In this document: positions 29,688-37,942 of the stretch, piece after piece
Numbering within the stretch: the first letter of the stretch is position 1
Layout of the letters: every line of letters starts with the position of its first letter
Origin: Mycobacteroides sp. CBMA 271
Lineage (GTDB): Bacteria > Actinomycetota > Actinomycetes > Mycobacteriales > Mycobacteriaceae
Reading direction: 5' to 3'
DNA: 64,000 bases
NCBI RefSeq assembly: GCF_009729205.1
Contig: NZ_VTHB01000004.1
Span: forward strand, 310,001 to 374,000
Notes under the pieces: generated by a model
Told to the model about the DNA's origin: nothing
Seen by the model: the letters and a program-made list of their open reading frames with translations, nothing else
Databases searched by the model: none
Position numbers and translations under genes: made by a program

Positions 29688-30595
29688 GCGAGCCGGATGA
29701 GACTTCCGAGGAGGAGTCGACCACGGTCGCGGAGACCGAGGATTCCGGGGCCGAGACGGCCGATCAGGATCAGGCTGACGCCGAAGGCCCGCGGATGCGA
29801 GCGCGGAGGGAGCGGGCGGAACGGCGCGATGCACAGCAGCGGGCCATCGCCCTGGAAGAGGCCCGGCGCGAGGCAAAGGCTGCGGCCAAGGGTAAGTACG
29901 TCGACCAGGCCAAGGGTGCGGGGCGTGGCAAGGTCCACGGTCTGCAGACCCTGCTGCTTGCGCTCCTTCTCGCGCTGATCGCGGTGGGTCTTGGGCTGAT
30001 CCTCTACTTCACACCGCTGATGTCGGTGCGCCAGACCGTGGTGACCGGGACCGGGGTCGTCACCCAGCAGGATGTCCTTGGCGCACTCAATATTCCGCAG
30101 GGAACGCGGCTGCTGCAGATCGACACGGCGGCTGCCGCGGATCGGGTGGCCAGCATCCGCCGGGTGGCCAGTGCCAGAGTGCAATGCGAGTATCCGTCCA
30201 CGCTGCGGGTCACGATCGTCGAGCGGGTTCCGGTCGCGGCGTGGCAGGGCAGTGACGGCATACACCTCATCGACCGCGATGGCGTGGACTTCGGCACCGA
30301 ACCGCCGCCGCCGGGTATTCCGGCATTGGATGTGGTGGCTCCGGGTCCGCAGGACCCGACGACCAAGGCGGCCTTGCAGGTGCTCACCTCGCTGGCGCCG
30401 GACTTGGCGCGGCAGGTCGCGAAGGTGGCGGCGCCGTCGGTGTCGTCGATCACGCTGACCCTCGATGATGGTCGCATCATCGTGTGGGGGACCACCGAGC
30501 GCACCGCGGAGAAAGCGGAGAAGCTCGGCGCGCTGCTGACGCAGCCCGGCCGTACCTATGACGTGTCCAGCCCTGACCTGCCCACCGTCAAATAG
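29684..30595 (+). CDS. ftsQ: Cell division protein FtsQ
   Basis: A bitopic divisome scaffold of 303 residues. The cytoplasmic N-terminus of about 85 residues is strongly acidic, then basic. One transmembrane helix follows ([20 protein letters not shown]). The POTRA domain opens with [23 protein letters not shown], and the beta domain contains [26 protein letters not shown], a signature of FtsQ/DivIB. It is the last gene of the murE-ftsQ coupled block; a 326-nt spacer then precedes ftsZ. Confidence 0.92.
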   Translation: MSEPDETSEEESTTVAETEDSGAETADQDQADAEGPRMRARRERAERRDAQQRAIALEEARREAKAAAKGKYVDQAKGAGRGKVHGLQTLLLALLLALIAVGLGLILYFTPLMSVRQTVVTGTGVVTQQDVLGALNIPQGTRLLQIDTAAAADRVASIRRVASARVQCEYPSTLRVTIVERVPVAAWQGSDGIHLIDRDGVDFGTEPPPPGIPALDVVAPGPQDPTTKAALQVLTSLAPDLARQVAKVAAPSVSSITLTLDDGRIIVWGTTERTAEKAEKLGALLTQPGRTYDVSSPDLPTVK

Positions 30596-30921
30596 GGGAC
30601 AAGGTCGCAGAAGAGATCGGCGGCGCCATGGCTGTGCGGTTCGAGCGTGCGGATTTCGGTGGTTTTCGGCGTTTTCTCACCGTAAACCGCACACTCGACG
30701 AGGATGCGGCAGGCTATCCGTCTACTCGTGGCATCTAGAAATAGCCACGGGAAATTCCCGGCATGCTTCGGCGCGCCTACGGGCGCGGTCCGACCGCGCC
30801 CCCTACCGTTCTGTTTCAGCGGGACAACCTGACATAACTCTAAGCCTGAGGTAAAGGTTGAGAGTTTGCGAGGGGCCCGGAACCCTACAGACCACGGCAG
30901 CAACCAGGGAGGAAGGCGACT
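30596..30921 (+). promoter_or_regulatory. ftsQ-ftsZ intergenic region with a GC-rich hairpin
   Basis: The 326-bp spacer carries no convincing gene. It holds a perfect 9-bp hairpin, GGGCGCGGT (30781-30789) and ACCGCGCCC (30793-30801) with loop CCG, followed 10 nt later by TTCTGTTTC. This could terminate or attenuate transcription coming from ftsQ. GTGCGGTT (30634-30641) and AACCGCAC (30685-30692) form a second, wider inverted repeat. The last 80 bp should contain an ftsZ promoter, and ftsZ has a strong GGGAGGAAGG ribosome site. Separate ftsZ promoters are known in mycobacteria. Confidence 0.5.
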
Positions 30922-32079
30922 ATGACGCCTCCACACAACTACCTCGCGGTGATCAAGGTCGTCGGCATCGGTGGCGGCGGCGTCAACGCCGTCAACCGCA
31001 TGATCGAACACGGCCTCAAGGGGGTCGAGTTCATCGCGATCAACACCGACGCGCAAGCGCTGTTGATGAGCGACGCCGACGTCAAGCTCGATGTCGGCCG
31101 CGACTCCACCCGTGGCCTGGGCGCCGGTGCGGACCCCGATGTGGGCCGCAAAGCAGCCGAGGACGCCAAGGACGAGATCGAGGAGCTCCTCAAGGGCGCC
31201 GACATGGTCTTCGTCACCGCCGGCGAGGGTGGTGGCACCGGCACTGGTGGTGCACCCGTGGTGGCCAGCATCGCGCGTAAGCTGGGCGCGCTCACCATCG
31301 GCGTGGTCACCCGGCCCTTCTCCTTCGAGGGCAAGCGCCGAAGTGGCCAGGCCGAGAACGGTATTGGCTCGCTGCGTGAGAGCTGCGACACGCTCATCGT
31401 CATCCCCAACGACCGGCTGTTGCAGATGGGCGATGCCGCGGTTTCGCTCATGGACGCGTTCCGCAGTGCCGACGAGGTGTTGCTCAATGGCGTGCAGGGC
31501 ATCACCGACCTCATCACCACACCAGGACTGATCAACGTCGACTTCGCCGATGTCAAGAGCGTCATGCAGGGCGCGGGTAGCGCCCTGATGGGTATCGGGT
31601 CGGCGCGTGGCGACGGCCGGGCGCTTAAAGCCGCTGAGACCGCGATCAATTCGCCGCTGCTGGAGGCCTCCATGGAGGGCGCTCAGGGTGTGCTGATGTC
31701 CATCGCCGGCGGCAGCGACCTGGGCCTGTTCGAGATCAACGAGGCGGCCACACTGGTGCAGGAGTCGGCTCACCCCGAAGCCAACATCATCTTCGGCACC
31801 GTGATCGACGACTCCCTCGGCGACGAGGTGCGGGTCACGGTCATCGCCGCCGGATTCGATGCCGGTGGTCCCAGCCGCACGCCGATCAGTGGAACAGCGG
31901 CCCCGGGCGCCGTGGCCCCCGGTAAGGCCGGTGCGGTTAATGGGTCTCGCTCGAACGGCAACAGCATCTTCGACACCATCGACGCCCAGAGCCTGCCTAG
32001 GGACACCAATGGCTCGACGGTGACCCTAGGCGGCGGGGAAGAGGACGATGTCGACGTGCCGCCGTTCATGCGGCGATGA
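30922..32079 (+). CDS. ftsZ: Cell division GTPase FtsZ
   Basis: Tubulin-like GTPase forming the Z ring. The 385-residue protein has the nucleotide motifs [17 protein letters not shown] (residues 12-28), [18 protein letters not shown] (tubulin signature), and the T7 loop [13 protein letters not shown] with the catalytic Asp. A Ser/Gly/Thr-rich linker follows. The C-terminal peptide [13 protein letters not shown] is the conserved tail that binds FtsW, SepF and other partners. ATG 30922 sits behind a near-perfect ribosome site, in keeping with high expression. Confidence 0.97.
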   Translation: MTPPHNYLAVIKVVGIGGGGVNAVNRMIEHGLKGVEFIAINTDAQALLMSDADVKLDVGRDSTRGLGAGADPDVGRKAAEDAKDEIEELLKGADMVFVTAGEGGGTGTGGAPVVASIARKLGALTIGVVTRPFSFEGKRRSGQAENGIGSLRESCDTLIVIPNDRLLQMGDAAVSLMDAFRSADEVLLNGVQGITDLITTPGLINVDFADVKSVMQGAGSALMGIGSARGDGRALKAAETAINSPLLEASMEGAQGVLMSIAGGSDLGLFEINEAATLVQESAHPEANIIFGTVIDDSLGDEVRVTVIAAGFDAGGPSRTPISGTAAPGAVAPGKAGAVNGSRSNGNSIFDTIDAQSLPRDTNGSTVTLGGGEEDDVDVPPFMRR

Positions 32080-32099
32080 GCCGAACTACCCTTTGAGGT

Positions 32100-32807
32100 A
32101 TGGGTTTTCGAGTTCGGCGCGTTACCACCACCCGTCGCGGTGGGGTGTCACGCGCGCCATTTGACGGCTTCAACCTCGGCGATCACGTCGGTGACGATCC
32201 CGCTGCGGTGGCAGCCAACCGATCACGTCTGGCGGGTGCCCTCGGACTCGCGGACGATCACCTGATCTGGATGCAGCAGGTACATGGCGACCACGTGCAC
32301 CGTGTCGAGGGGCCCGGGACGTCGGTCATCCCCGAGACTGACGCGTTGGTGACCACCGAACCCGGTATCGCACTGGCGGTTCTGACCGCCGACTGCGTCC
32401 CGGTGCTGTTCGCCGATGCGAACGCGGGCGTCGTCGCCGGGGCCCATGCTGGACGCGTGGGCGCCAAACTCGGCATCGTGCCGCGGACCGTCGAGGCCAT
32501 GGTGGCCGCCGGCGCCAAGGTGGAGCGCATTTCGGCCTTTCTCGGGCCGGCGGTGAGCGGTCGTCACTACGAGGTGCCCGCCGATATGGCCGCCGATGTC
32601 GAGGCCGGGCTGCCGGGTAGTCGCACCACGACCGCTGCCGGTACGCCGGGCCTGGATCTGCGGGCCGGAATTGCCCGGCAGCTTTCCGGATTGGGCGTCA
32701 CGGCCATCGATATCGACCCGCGGTGCACGGTCGAGGATTCCGATCTGTTCAGTTATCGCCGGGAGCCACGAACCGGTCGGCTGGCATCGGTGATCTGGCT
32801 CAGTTGA
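32100..32807 (+). CDS. pgeF: Peptidoglycan editing factor PgeF / YfiH-type multicopper-oxidase-like protein
   Basis: A 235-residue protein of the laccase-domain (DUF152/YfiH) family. Metal-site and fold motifs are WMQQVHGDHVH, LAVLTADCVPVLFAD (Cys of the metal site), VVAGAHAGRVGAKLGIV, and the C-terminal IDPRCTVEDSDLFSYRR. In E. coli the protein hydrolyses wrongly built L-Ser-containing muropeptide precursors; other members act on purine nucleosides. Its place directly after ftsZ suits a peptidoglycan quality-control role. The stop overlaps the yggS start as TGATG. Confidence 0.9.
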   Translation: MGFRVRRVTTTRRGGVSRAPFDGFNLGDHVGDDPAAVAANRSRLAGALGLADDHLIWMQQVHGDHVHRVEGPGTSVIPETDALVTTEPGIALAVLTADCVPVLFADANAGVVAGAHAGRVGAKLGIVPRTVEAMVAAGAKVERISAFLGPAVSGRHYEVPADMAADVEAGLPGSRTTTAAGTPGLDLRAGIARQLSGLGVTAIDIDPRCTVEDSDLFSYRREPRTGRLASVIWLS

Positions 32808-33517
32808 TGACACGCGCTCAAGAACTGTCCGCCGCACTGGTCGCCGTGCGCGACAGGGTCGATCGAGCCGCGGTCGCCGTCGGACGCGATCCGGATGAGA
32901 TCGAACTGCTGCCCGTCACCAAATTCTTTCCGGCCGCCGATGTCGAGGAGCTGTATCTCTTGGGCTGCCGCGCCTTCGGGGAATCGAGAGACCAGGAGGC
33001 CGCCGCCAAGGTGGTGGAGGTCGGTCACTCGGATATCCGATGGCACATGGTGGGCAACGTGCAGCGCAACAAGGCGAAATCGGTTGCCCATTGGGCGTAC
33101 TCGGTGCACTCGGTGGATAGCCCGCGCTTGGTATCCGCTTTGGATACGGCCTGCGGGGCAGGGGAGCAGCGAGAGCCGCTGCAGGTGTACATACAGATCA
33201 GCCTCGATGGTGACACCGCCCGAGGCGGGTTGGATCTCGCCGACCCGAACGGGGTGGACGAGATGTGCGCGCACATCGTTGCCAGCGAGCATCTGCGGCT
33301 TGCCGGGCTGATGGCTCTGCCTCCCCGTGAGGCCGATCCCGACCAGGCCTTTCGCGGGCTCCAGCAAGAACATGAACGCGTCCAGCAGTCCTACCCGCAG
33401 GCGAACCGCTTGTCGGCGGGAATGTCCAACGACCTGGAGACGGCCATTAAATATGGGTCCACTTGTGTGCGTGTCGGAACGGCGTTGATGGGACAGCGAC
33501 CGCTAACGTCACGGTAG
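32807..33517 (+). CDS. YggS/PLPBP family pyridoxal phosphate homeostasis protein
   Basis: A 236-residue PLP-binding protein of alanine racemase fold type III. The lysine that binds PLP is in ELLPVTKFFPAADVEEL. Further motifs are FGESRDQEAAAK, WHMVGNVQRNKAK, YIQISLDGDTARGGL and LSAGMSNDLETAIKYGSTCVRVGTAL, the phosphate-binding loop and C-terminal signature. ATG 32807 overlaps the pgeF stop by 1 nt. The family buffers PLP and affects amino-acid metabolism; its linkage to ftsZ-sepF is widely conserved in Gram-positive bacteria. Confidence 0.9.
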   Translation: MTRAQELSAALVAVRDRVDRAAVAVGRDPDEIELLPVTKFFPAADVEELYLLGCRAFGESRDQEAAAKVVEVGHSDIRWHMVGNVQRNKAKSVAHWAYSVHSVDSPRLVSALDTACGAGEQREPLQVYIQISLDGDTARGGLDLADPNGVDEMCAHIVASEHLRLAGLMALPPREADPDQAFRGLQQEHERVQQSYPQANRLSAGMSNDLETAIKYGSTCVRVGTALMGQRPLTSR

Positions 33518-33605
33518 ATCGTCACTCCAGTCACATTTGCAACACAGCTGTAGAGACCGAGCGAACAACTGAACTCCATTTAGCCCCGGCACGGAAGGTC
33601 ACGCG

Positions 33606-34238
33606 ATGAGCACGCTGCACAAGGTCAAGGCCTACTTCGGCATGGCTCCGATGGACGACTACGACGACGAGTACTACGACGATGCCGACGCTCACGCGCC
33701 TCGCCGCGCGCCCGTCGAGGATCGCCGGTACCCGCGTCGAGGCGAGCGGTTCGCCGACGATGCCGAGTACGGCTACGACGAGCCGGGCTATCGTCCGGCC
33801 AGCCCGGCCGGTTACGCCGACGAGGACCGATTTGCGCCTCGCCGCGAATTTGACCGTCCGGCACCGCGTTTGGGCTCACTGCGGGGCAATGGCGCTCCCA
33901 CCCGCGGTGCACTAGCGATGGACCCGCGGCGTGCCGCGATCTTCGAGGAGGGTAGCCCGCTGTCGAAGATCACCACGCTGCGTCCCAAGGACTACAGCGA
34001 GGCCCGCACGATCGGTGAGCGTTTCCGCGACGGCACACCGGTCATCATGGACCTGGTGTCGATGGACACCGCCGATGCCAAGCGGGTCGTTGACTTTGCG
34101 GCCGGGCTGGCGTTCGCGCTGCGCGGGTCGTTCGACAAGGTGGCGACGAAGGTCTTCCTGCTGTCTCCGGCCGATATCGACGTGAGCGCCGAAGAGCGCC
34201 GCCGGATCGCCGAGAGCGGTTTCTACTCCTACCAGTAG
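33606..34238 (+). CDS. sepF: Cell division protein SepF
   Basis: A 210-residue FtsZ-binding protein that tethers the Z ring to the membrane. The N-terminus [25 protein letters not shown] is the amphipathic membrane-targeting helix followed by an acidic, Asp/Tyr-rich linker. The C-terminal about 85 residues form the dimeric SepF core ([33 protein letters not shown] and [15 protein letters not shown]). Actinobacteria lack FtsA, and SepF takes its anchoring role. A strong bidirectional hairpin follows, then a foreign-looking operon in the opposite direction. Confidence 0.94.
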   Translation: MSTLHKVKAYFGMAPMDDYDDEYYDDADAHAPRRAPVEDRRYPRRGERFADDAEYGYDEPGYRPASPAGYADEDRFAPRREFDRPAPRLGSLRGNGAPTRGALAMDPRRAAIFEEGSPLSKITTLRPKDYSEARTIGERFRDGTPVIMDLVSMDTADAKRVVDFAAGLAFALRGSFDKVATKVFLLSPADIDVSAEERRRIAESGFYSYQ

Positions 34239-34255
34239 CAAATAGCTTGGCCGAG

Positions 34256-34291
34256 TGCGAGTTTGGCGCGGGTTTCCGCGCCAGGCTCGCA
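34256..34291. terminator. Bidirectional hairpin terminator between sepF and the DUF899 gene
   Basis: A two-part stem: TGCGAG (34256-34261) pairs with CTCGCA (34286-34291), then TGGCGCGG (34264-34271) pairs with CCGCGCCA (34276-34283) around loop GTTT. The internal 2-nt bulges TT/GG are symmetric. It lies between convergent stops 34238 and 34299 and so can terminate both transcripts. Confidence 0.75.
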
Positions 34292-34298
34292 TTCGTCG

Positions 34299-35045
34299 TT
34301 AGTGGCACAACGTGGCGGGCCGCGGATCGTGTGGATCATCGGGATCCGGGTCGCCGAACCACCGAGAGGGCTCGTGTGAGCCGTACTCGTCGTGCCAGTC
34401 CCACCATTCGTAGGCGGGGGACTGTGGATAGCCTTCCGGCGAGTCTTCCCACGTCTCCTGGCGCCCCAGCGCCGTCATATCGAGGAAGGTCCAGGTGTTG
34501 TTGAACGCCTCGTCCCCGCGGTTGTTGATGAAGTAGGTGCGGAACACGCGGTCGCCGTCGCGGATGAACGCGTTGTGGCCGTGCCAGTCGTGCACACCGA
34601 AGTCCCGGTCGAAGGTGCTCTCGGGAACCATGGTGTACCAAGGGATTCGCCAACCCATGCGGGTCTTGATGCGCTCCAGGTCGGCCTGGGATCCGCGGGA
34701 GGCGTAGACGAGTGTGGTGTTGCGGGCGTTCAGGTGGGCCAGGTTGCCGATGTGGTCTGCCATCAGCGAGCAGCCCGTGCAGCCGTGCTCCGGCCAATCC
34801 CCGGTGCCGGGGTCGATGAACGCGCGATACACGATGAGCTGGCGGCGGCCGCCGAACAGCTCGAGCAGGCTCACCGCGCCCTCGGGCCCCTCGAACCGGT
34901 ACGAGGCGTCCACCGCGGTCCACGGCATGCGCCGGCGTTGGGCAGCCAGTGCGTCGCGGGCGCGGGTGAAGGCCTTCTCCTCGATGAGCATCTGCTGGTG
35001 CGCGGTGTCCCATTCCTGCGTCGAGACGATCTGGGGTGTTCTCAT
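34299..35045 (-). CDS. DUF899 family thioredoxin-like protein
   Basis: A 248-residue protein of the DUF899 family, with a thioredoxin/peroxiredoxin-like core. Signature segments are YRFEGPEGAVSLLELFGGRRQLIVY, FIDPGTGDWPEHGCTGCSLMADHIGNL (CxxC, likely redox-active), YASRGSQADLERIKTRMGW, and the aromatic C-terminal stretch AYEWWDWHDEYG. It starts at ATG 35045 with AGGAGAG upstream, 26 nt after the ArsR stop. It is the last gene of the SRPBCC-ArsR-DUF899 operon. The substrate is unknown; a stress- or xenobiotic-related oxidoreductase is a reasonable guess. Confidence 0.8.
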   Translation of the reverse strand: MRTPQIVSTQEWDTAHQQMLIEEKAFTRARDALAAQRRRMPWTAVDASYRFEGPEGAVSLLELFGGRRQLIVYRAFIDPGTGDWPEHGCTGCSLMADHIGNLAHLNARNTTLVYASRGSQADLERIKTRMGWRIPWYTMVPESTFDRDFGVHDWHGHNAFIRDGDRVFRTYFINNRGDEAFNNTWTFLDMTALGRQETWEDSPEGYPQSPAYEWWDWHDEYGSHEPSRWFGDPDPDDPHDPRPATLCH

Positions 35046-35071
35046 CGTTCTCTCCTTTCTTAGGGTGCTGA

Positions 35072-35410
35072 CTAGTTATTTGTGGACTTCTCGATGCTTT
35101 CGGCGATCTGTTTGATCCGTGCCAGCCGTCGGTCCCATGCCGCACCTACCGCGGTGAGCTGCTCGGCGATGCGCGCGACCTGTTCGGCATTGGCGCGATA
35201 TTGCTTCTCGCGCCCACTGGGGGTCCCGCACACCAGACCGGCCTTGTCGAGGACCGCGAGATGTTTGGTGACGGCCTGGCGGGTGACGGGGAGGCGATCA
35301 CTCAAGGTCGTGGCGGTCGCCATGCCATCGGTCAAGATGAGGTCGAGGACCCTCCGCCGGGTTGGGTCGCCGACCGCGGCCCAGAGGTCGTCGTCGATGA
35401 GTACGGTCAC
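35072..35410 (-). CDS. ArsR-family winged-helix transcriptional repressor
   Basis: A 112-residue protein from GTG 35410. The winged helix-turn-helix reads WAAVGDPTRRRVLDLILTDG, then TLSDRLPVTRQAVTKHLAVLDKAGLV (recognition helix), then the wing SGREKQYRAN. It lacks the CxC metal site of ArsR/SmtB sensors, so it belongs to the large ArsR subgroup paired with SRPBCC/AHSA1 proteins. A helical C-terminus (WDRRLARIKQIAESIEKS) probably dimerises. It overlaps the upstream SRPBCC gene by 4 nt. The two GCAAC-N5-GTTGC palindromes at 35886 and 35929 are its likely operators. Confidence 0.85.
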   Translation of the reverse strand: MTVLIDDDLWAAVGDPTRRRVLDLILTDGMATATTLSDRLPVTRQAVTKHLAVLDKAGLVCGTPSGREKQYRANAEQVARIAEQLTAVGAAWDRRLARIKQIAESIEKSTNN

Positions 35411-35871
35411 GACCGGGCCACCAGCTCGCCCACACACGGCGAGATGCGCGGCAGGTGTAGCGCCCATCCCTCGACATGCGACTCGTACTGCTCGACAACC
35501 TCCGCCTCGGTTCGGCCCTGGTCCCGGAAGCCGATCTCGGTCATCCGCAGGAGGGTGCCCGCCCCGCACGGCGTGAGGTCGAATGTCACCAGTAGCGAAT
35601 TTCCAGAATTTGCGGTGTCTGCCTCCGGATAACACCAACGGAATGAGAATCGTCGTGGCGGGTCGACATCGACGAGGGTGAGTCCGTAGACGTGGACCTC
35701 GCCGGGTTCGTCGCCAAGGAAGGAGATCTGGCCCCGCGCTCCGGGGGCCGCCGCGAACTCGGCCTCATCGGGCCACCACTGCTTCATATGCTCCGGACGG
35801 CTCAGGACGGAGAAGACAACCTCCGGTGACGCCTCGATGTGGAGCTCGCGTTCGATTCGTTCGTATGACAT
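35407..35871 (-). CDS. SRPBCC/AHSA1-domain protein, first gene of an ArsR-regulated operon
   Basis: A 154-residue AHSA1-type START protein. IERELHIEASPEVVFSVLSRPEHMKQWWPDEAEF at the N-terminus carries the typical Trp-Trp pair, followed by VDVDPPRRFSFRWCYPEAD and GTLLRMTEIGF. A C-terminal helix (YESHVEGWALHLPRI) closes the ligand cavity. ATG 35871 has GGGAGAG 3 nt upstream. Fusions and operons of AHSA1 with ArsR and DUF899 are common and thought to sense or process small hydrophobic molecules. No ligand can be named here. Confidence 0.82.
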   Translation of the reverse strand: MSYERIERELHIEASPEVVFSVLSRPEHMKQWWPDEAEFAAAPGARGQISFLGDEPGEVHVYGLTLVDVDPPRRFSFRWCYPEADTANSGNSLLVTFDLTPCGAGTLLRMTEIGFRDQGRTEAEVVEQYESHVEGWALHLPRISPCVGELVARS

Positions 35872-35885
35872 GTCTCTCCCTACTT

Positions 35886-35900
35886 GCAACTATTGGTTGC
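35886..35900. promoter_or_regulatory. Operator 1, GCAAC-N5-GTTGC palindrome
   Basis: GCAAC (35886-35890) and GTTGC (35896-35900) around TATTG. It lies 15 bp upstream of the SRPBCC start, overlapping the expected -10 or transcription start. The arms match operator 2. Confidence 0.7.
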
Positions 35901-35928
35901 GTATCAACGTAGTGCCCATCTGGCCGGT

Positions 35929-35947
35929 ATGCAACCATTTGTTGCAT
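35929..35947. promoter_or_regulatory. Operator 2, ATGCAAC-N5-GTTGCAT palindrome
   Basis: A perfect 7-bp inverted repeat, ATGCAAC (35929-35935) and GTTGCAT (35941-35947), with spacer CATTT. The inner GCAAC-N5-GTTGC is identical in layout to operator 1. The centres are 45 bp apart. It is the likely second binding site of the ArsR repressor. Confidence 0.7.
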
Positions 35948-36081
35948 ATAGGGGTGGTTGGCGGCGCGGTCCAGCGGATTCTCCGCGCGGCAGACGGTCT
36001 GGCCGGGTCGGCCGGTAGGCTGGGGCTGCTGTTACCAGAAGCCCGCGCGTGGGATTTCACGCCTGTCCGGTGAGGGGTCCG

Positions 36082-36375
36082 TTGACGCTGTTCTTTGAGA
36101 TCATTGGTTACGCGCTGCTGCTCTTCTGTTTGCTGCTGTTTGCGCGTGTAGTGATCGAGACCATTCAGTCCATTAGCCGTGATTGGCATCCGCGGGGCGC
36201 CACGGTGGTGATCCTGGAGCTCATCTTCACCGTCACCGACCCGCCCGTGCGGTTATTGCGCCGTCTCATTCCACCGCTGTCGCTCGGTGCAGTGCGATTA
36301 GATCTGTCCATTACTTTGCTGCTTTTTGTGGGATTCATTGGCATGAAGGCGGCGTTCGGGATGGCGGCTGGCTAA
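36082..36375 (+). CDS. YggT family membrane protein (Rv2146c ortholog)
   Basis: A 97-residue integral membrane protein with two hydrophobic hairpins: FFEIIGYALLLFCLLLFARVVIE and LDLSITLLLFVGFIGMKAAFG. Between them sits the YggT core SRDWHPRG...ELIFTVTDPPVRLLRRLIPPL. TTG 36082 is chosen because it has GAGGGG 4-5 nt upstream and aligns with the start of the tuberculosis protein. The gene normally follows sepF directly; here the ArsR operon separates them. It is linked to wag31 and probably acts in envelope growth. Confidence 0.85.
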   Translation: MTLFFEIIGYALLLFCLLLFARVVIETIQSISRDWHPRGATVVILELIFTVTDPPVRLLRRLIPPLSLGAVRLDLSITLLLFVGFIGMKAAFGMAAG

Positions 36376-36604
36376 GCCTGCGGGCTTGCCGAATTTCGGT
36401 ATTCAACTCACATCGATCTGGATACGAAAGCGCGTCATATCCAAAGCCTCAGAGTATTTTTATGCACGTCAGAGGGATACTTAATGAGCTCTGCTGCGAC
36501 CGGCGGGTCTGATGTGACAGGATGGACGCCAGTTACAGTGGGACGGCATGTTCGCTTTACACTGCAATACGATTCCAGACGTCGAGACTTGATAGGGGCA
36601 GGCA

Positions 36605-37441
36605 ATGCCGCTTACACCAGCAGATGTACACAACGTTGCGTTCAGTAAGCCACCCATCGGTAAGCGTGGATACAACGAGGACGAGGTTGATGCCTTCCTC
36701 GACCTGGTGGAGAACGAGCTGGCCCGCCTGATCGAGGAGAACTCGGATCTGCGCCAGCGTGTTCAGGAACTGGACCAGGAGCTGGCCGAGGCCCGCAAGG
36801 GTGGGGGCTCTGCTGTAGCCGCCCCTATTTATGAGGCCCCCAAGCCCGAGAAGAAGCCCGAGCCCGCTAAGCCCGAGCCCACGCCGGCACCCGTCGTGGC
36901 GGCGGCTCCTGCGGTGGCGTCCACCGAGGAACACCACGTGCGCGCGGCCAAGATTCTGGGTCTGGCACAGGACACCGCGGACCGTCTGACCGGGAATGCC
37001 AAGTCCGAGTCGGAAAAGCTGCTCTCCGATGCTCGCGCAAATGCGGACCAGATTGTCGGCGAGGCTCGTGCCACCGCCGACAAGACAGTCACCGAGGCGC
37101 GGACCAAGGCCGAAGCGCTACTCTCGGATGCCCAGACCCGTTCCGAGACCCAGCTGCGCCAGGCGCAGGAGAAGGCCGATGCCCTGCAATCCGATGCCGA
37201 GCGTAAGCACTCGGAGATCATGGGCACCATCAACCAGCAGCGCACGGTGCTGGAGGGACGTCTGGAGCAGCTGCGTACATTCGAGCGCGAGTACCGCACT
37301 CGGCTCAAGACCTACCTGGAGTCGCAGCTTGAAGAGCTCGGCCAGCGTGGTTCGGCGGCCCCCGTCGACGCGGGTGCCTCGAACGAAAACGCAACAAAGG
37401 AAGCCGGATTCGGCCAGTTCAACCGTGGGAACAACTACTGA
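36605..37441 (+). CDS. wag31: DivIVA family polar growth protein Wag31
   Basis: Cytoskeleton-like coiled-coil protein that marks the growing poles and recruits cell wall synthesis. The 278 residues begin with the DivIVA membrane-binding domain ([17 protein letters not shown] and [22 protein letters not shown]). A Pro/Ala-rich linker follows (about 75-105), then long heptad coiled coils rich in Ala, Glu and Lys ([19 protein letters not shown] repeats). The C-terminus ends in [10 protein letters not shown], typical of mycobacterial Wag31. The 229-nt upstream spacer leaves room for its own promoter, in line with its high expression. Confidence 0.96.
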   Translation: MPLTPADVHNVAFSKPPIGKRGYNEDEVDAFLDLVENELARLIEENSDLRQRVQELDQELAEARKGGGSAVAAPIYEAPKPEKKPEPAKPEPTPAPVVAAAPAVASTEEHHVRAAKILGLAQDTADRLTGNAKSESEKLLSDARANADQIVGEARATADKTVTEARTKAEALLSDAQTRSETQLRQAQEKADALQSDAERKHSEIMGTINQQRTVLEGRLEQLRTFEREYRTRLKTYLESQLEELGQRGSAAPVDAGASNENATKEAGFGQFNRGNNY

Positions 37442-37486
37442 ACTAGGTCGGTCAATGCTCGCGGCACGTATGAGGAGTGATTCGCG

Positions 37487-37927
37487 ATGCTGATCGTCGC
37501 ATTGGTATTGGCCGCCATCGGTTTGGCGGCCCTGGTGACGGCGGTAGTCACCAGTAACGAGGTTCTAGCGTTCGTGTGTATCGCCGCGGCGGCCGTCGGT
37601 GTGGTGCTCATGATCATTGACGCCATCCGGGACCGGCATACCGGCGCTCTCGACGCCGATGAGGAGCCCGCGGACGGCGACGAGCATGACGCCGAGGACG
37701 CGGTAGACCACCCCGAGGACGCGGGTGACTTCGATGAGCCCGAAGGCGTTGCCGCGGCTCCAGAGTCGGCCGAACCCGGCGACTATGCGAAGAAGGTGTC
37801 TCCCGCCGCCGCGGCCGTGAGCCTCAAGGAGGCTGCCACCTCGGCCCATATCCATTCGTCGGCCGAAGAGACCTACGAACAGTTCGACGTCGACGACGAG
37901 GACGAGGACGAGCCGCACCGGCGCTGA
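37487..37927 (+). CDS. Two-helix membrane protein with acidic tail (Rv2144c-like)
   Basis: A 146-residue protein. Two adjacent transmembrane helices occupy residues 1-44 (LIVALVLAAIGLAALVTAVVTS and VLAFVCIAAAAVGVVLMIIDAI). The rest is a highly acidic, Asp/Glu/Pro-rich cytoplasmic tail. It ends in DVDDEDEDEPHRR. It follows wag31 at 45 nt and probably shares its transcript, as in M. tuberculosis. No function known. Confidence 0.75.
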   Translation: MLIVALVLAAIGLAALVTAVVTSNEVLAFVCIAAAAVGVVLMIIDAIRDRHTGALDADEEPADGDEHDAEDAVDHPEDAGDFDEPEGVAAAPESAEPGDYAKKVSPAAAAVSLKEAATSAHIHSSAEETYEQFDVDDEDEDEPHRR

Positions 37928-37942
37928 CGGGGACCTGGCTAG

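Noticed and set aside
28230..29876. 548-codon minus-strand frame opposite murC and ftsQ
   Set aside because: Low-information composition and full overlap with murC; no family resemblance.
35837..36073. Plus-strand frame across the ArsR promoter region
   Set aside because: It covers the operators and has no protein-like codon use; the yggT start is at 36082.
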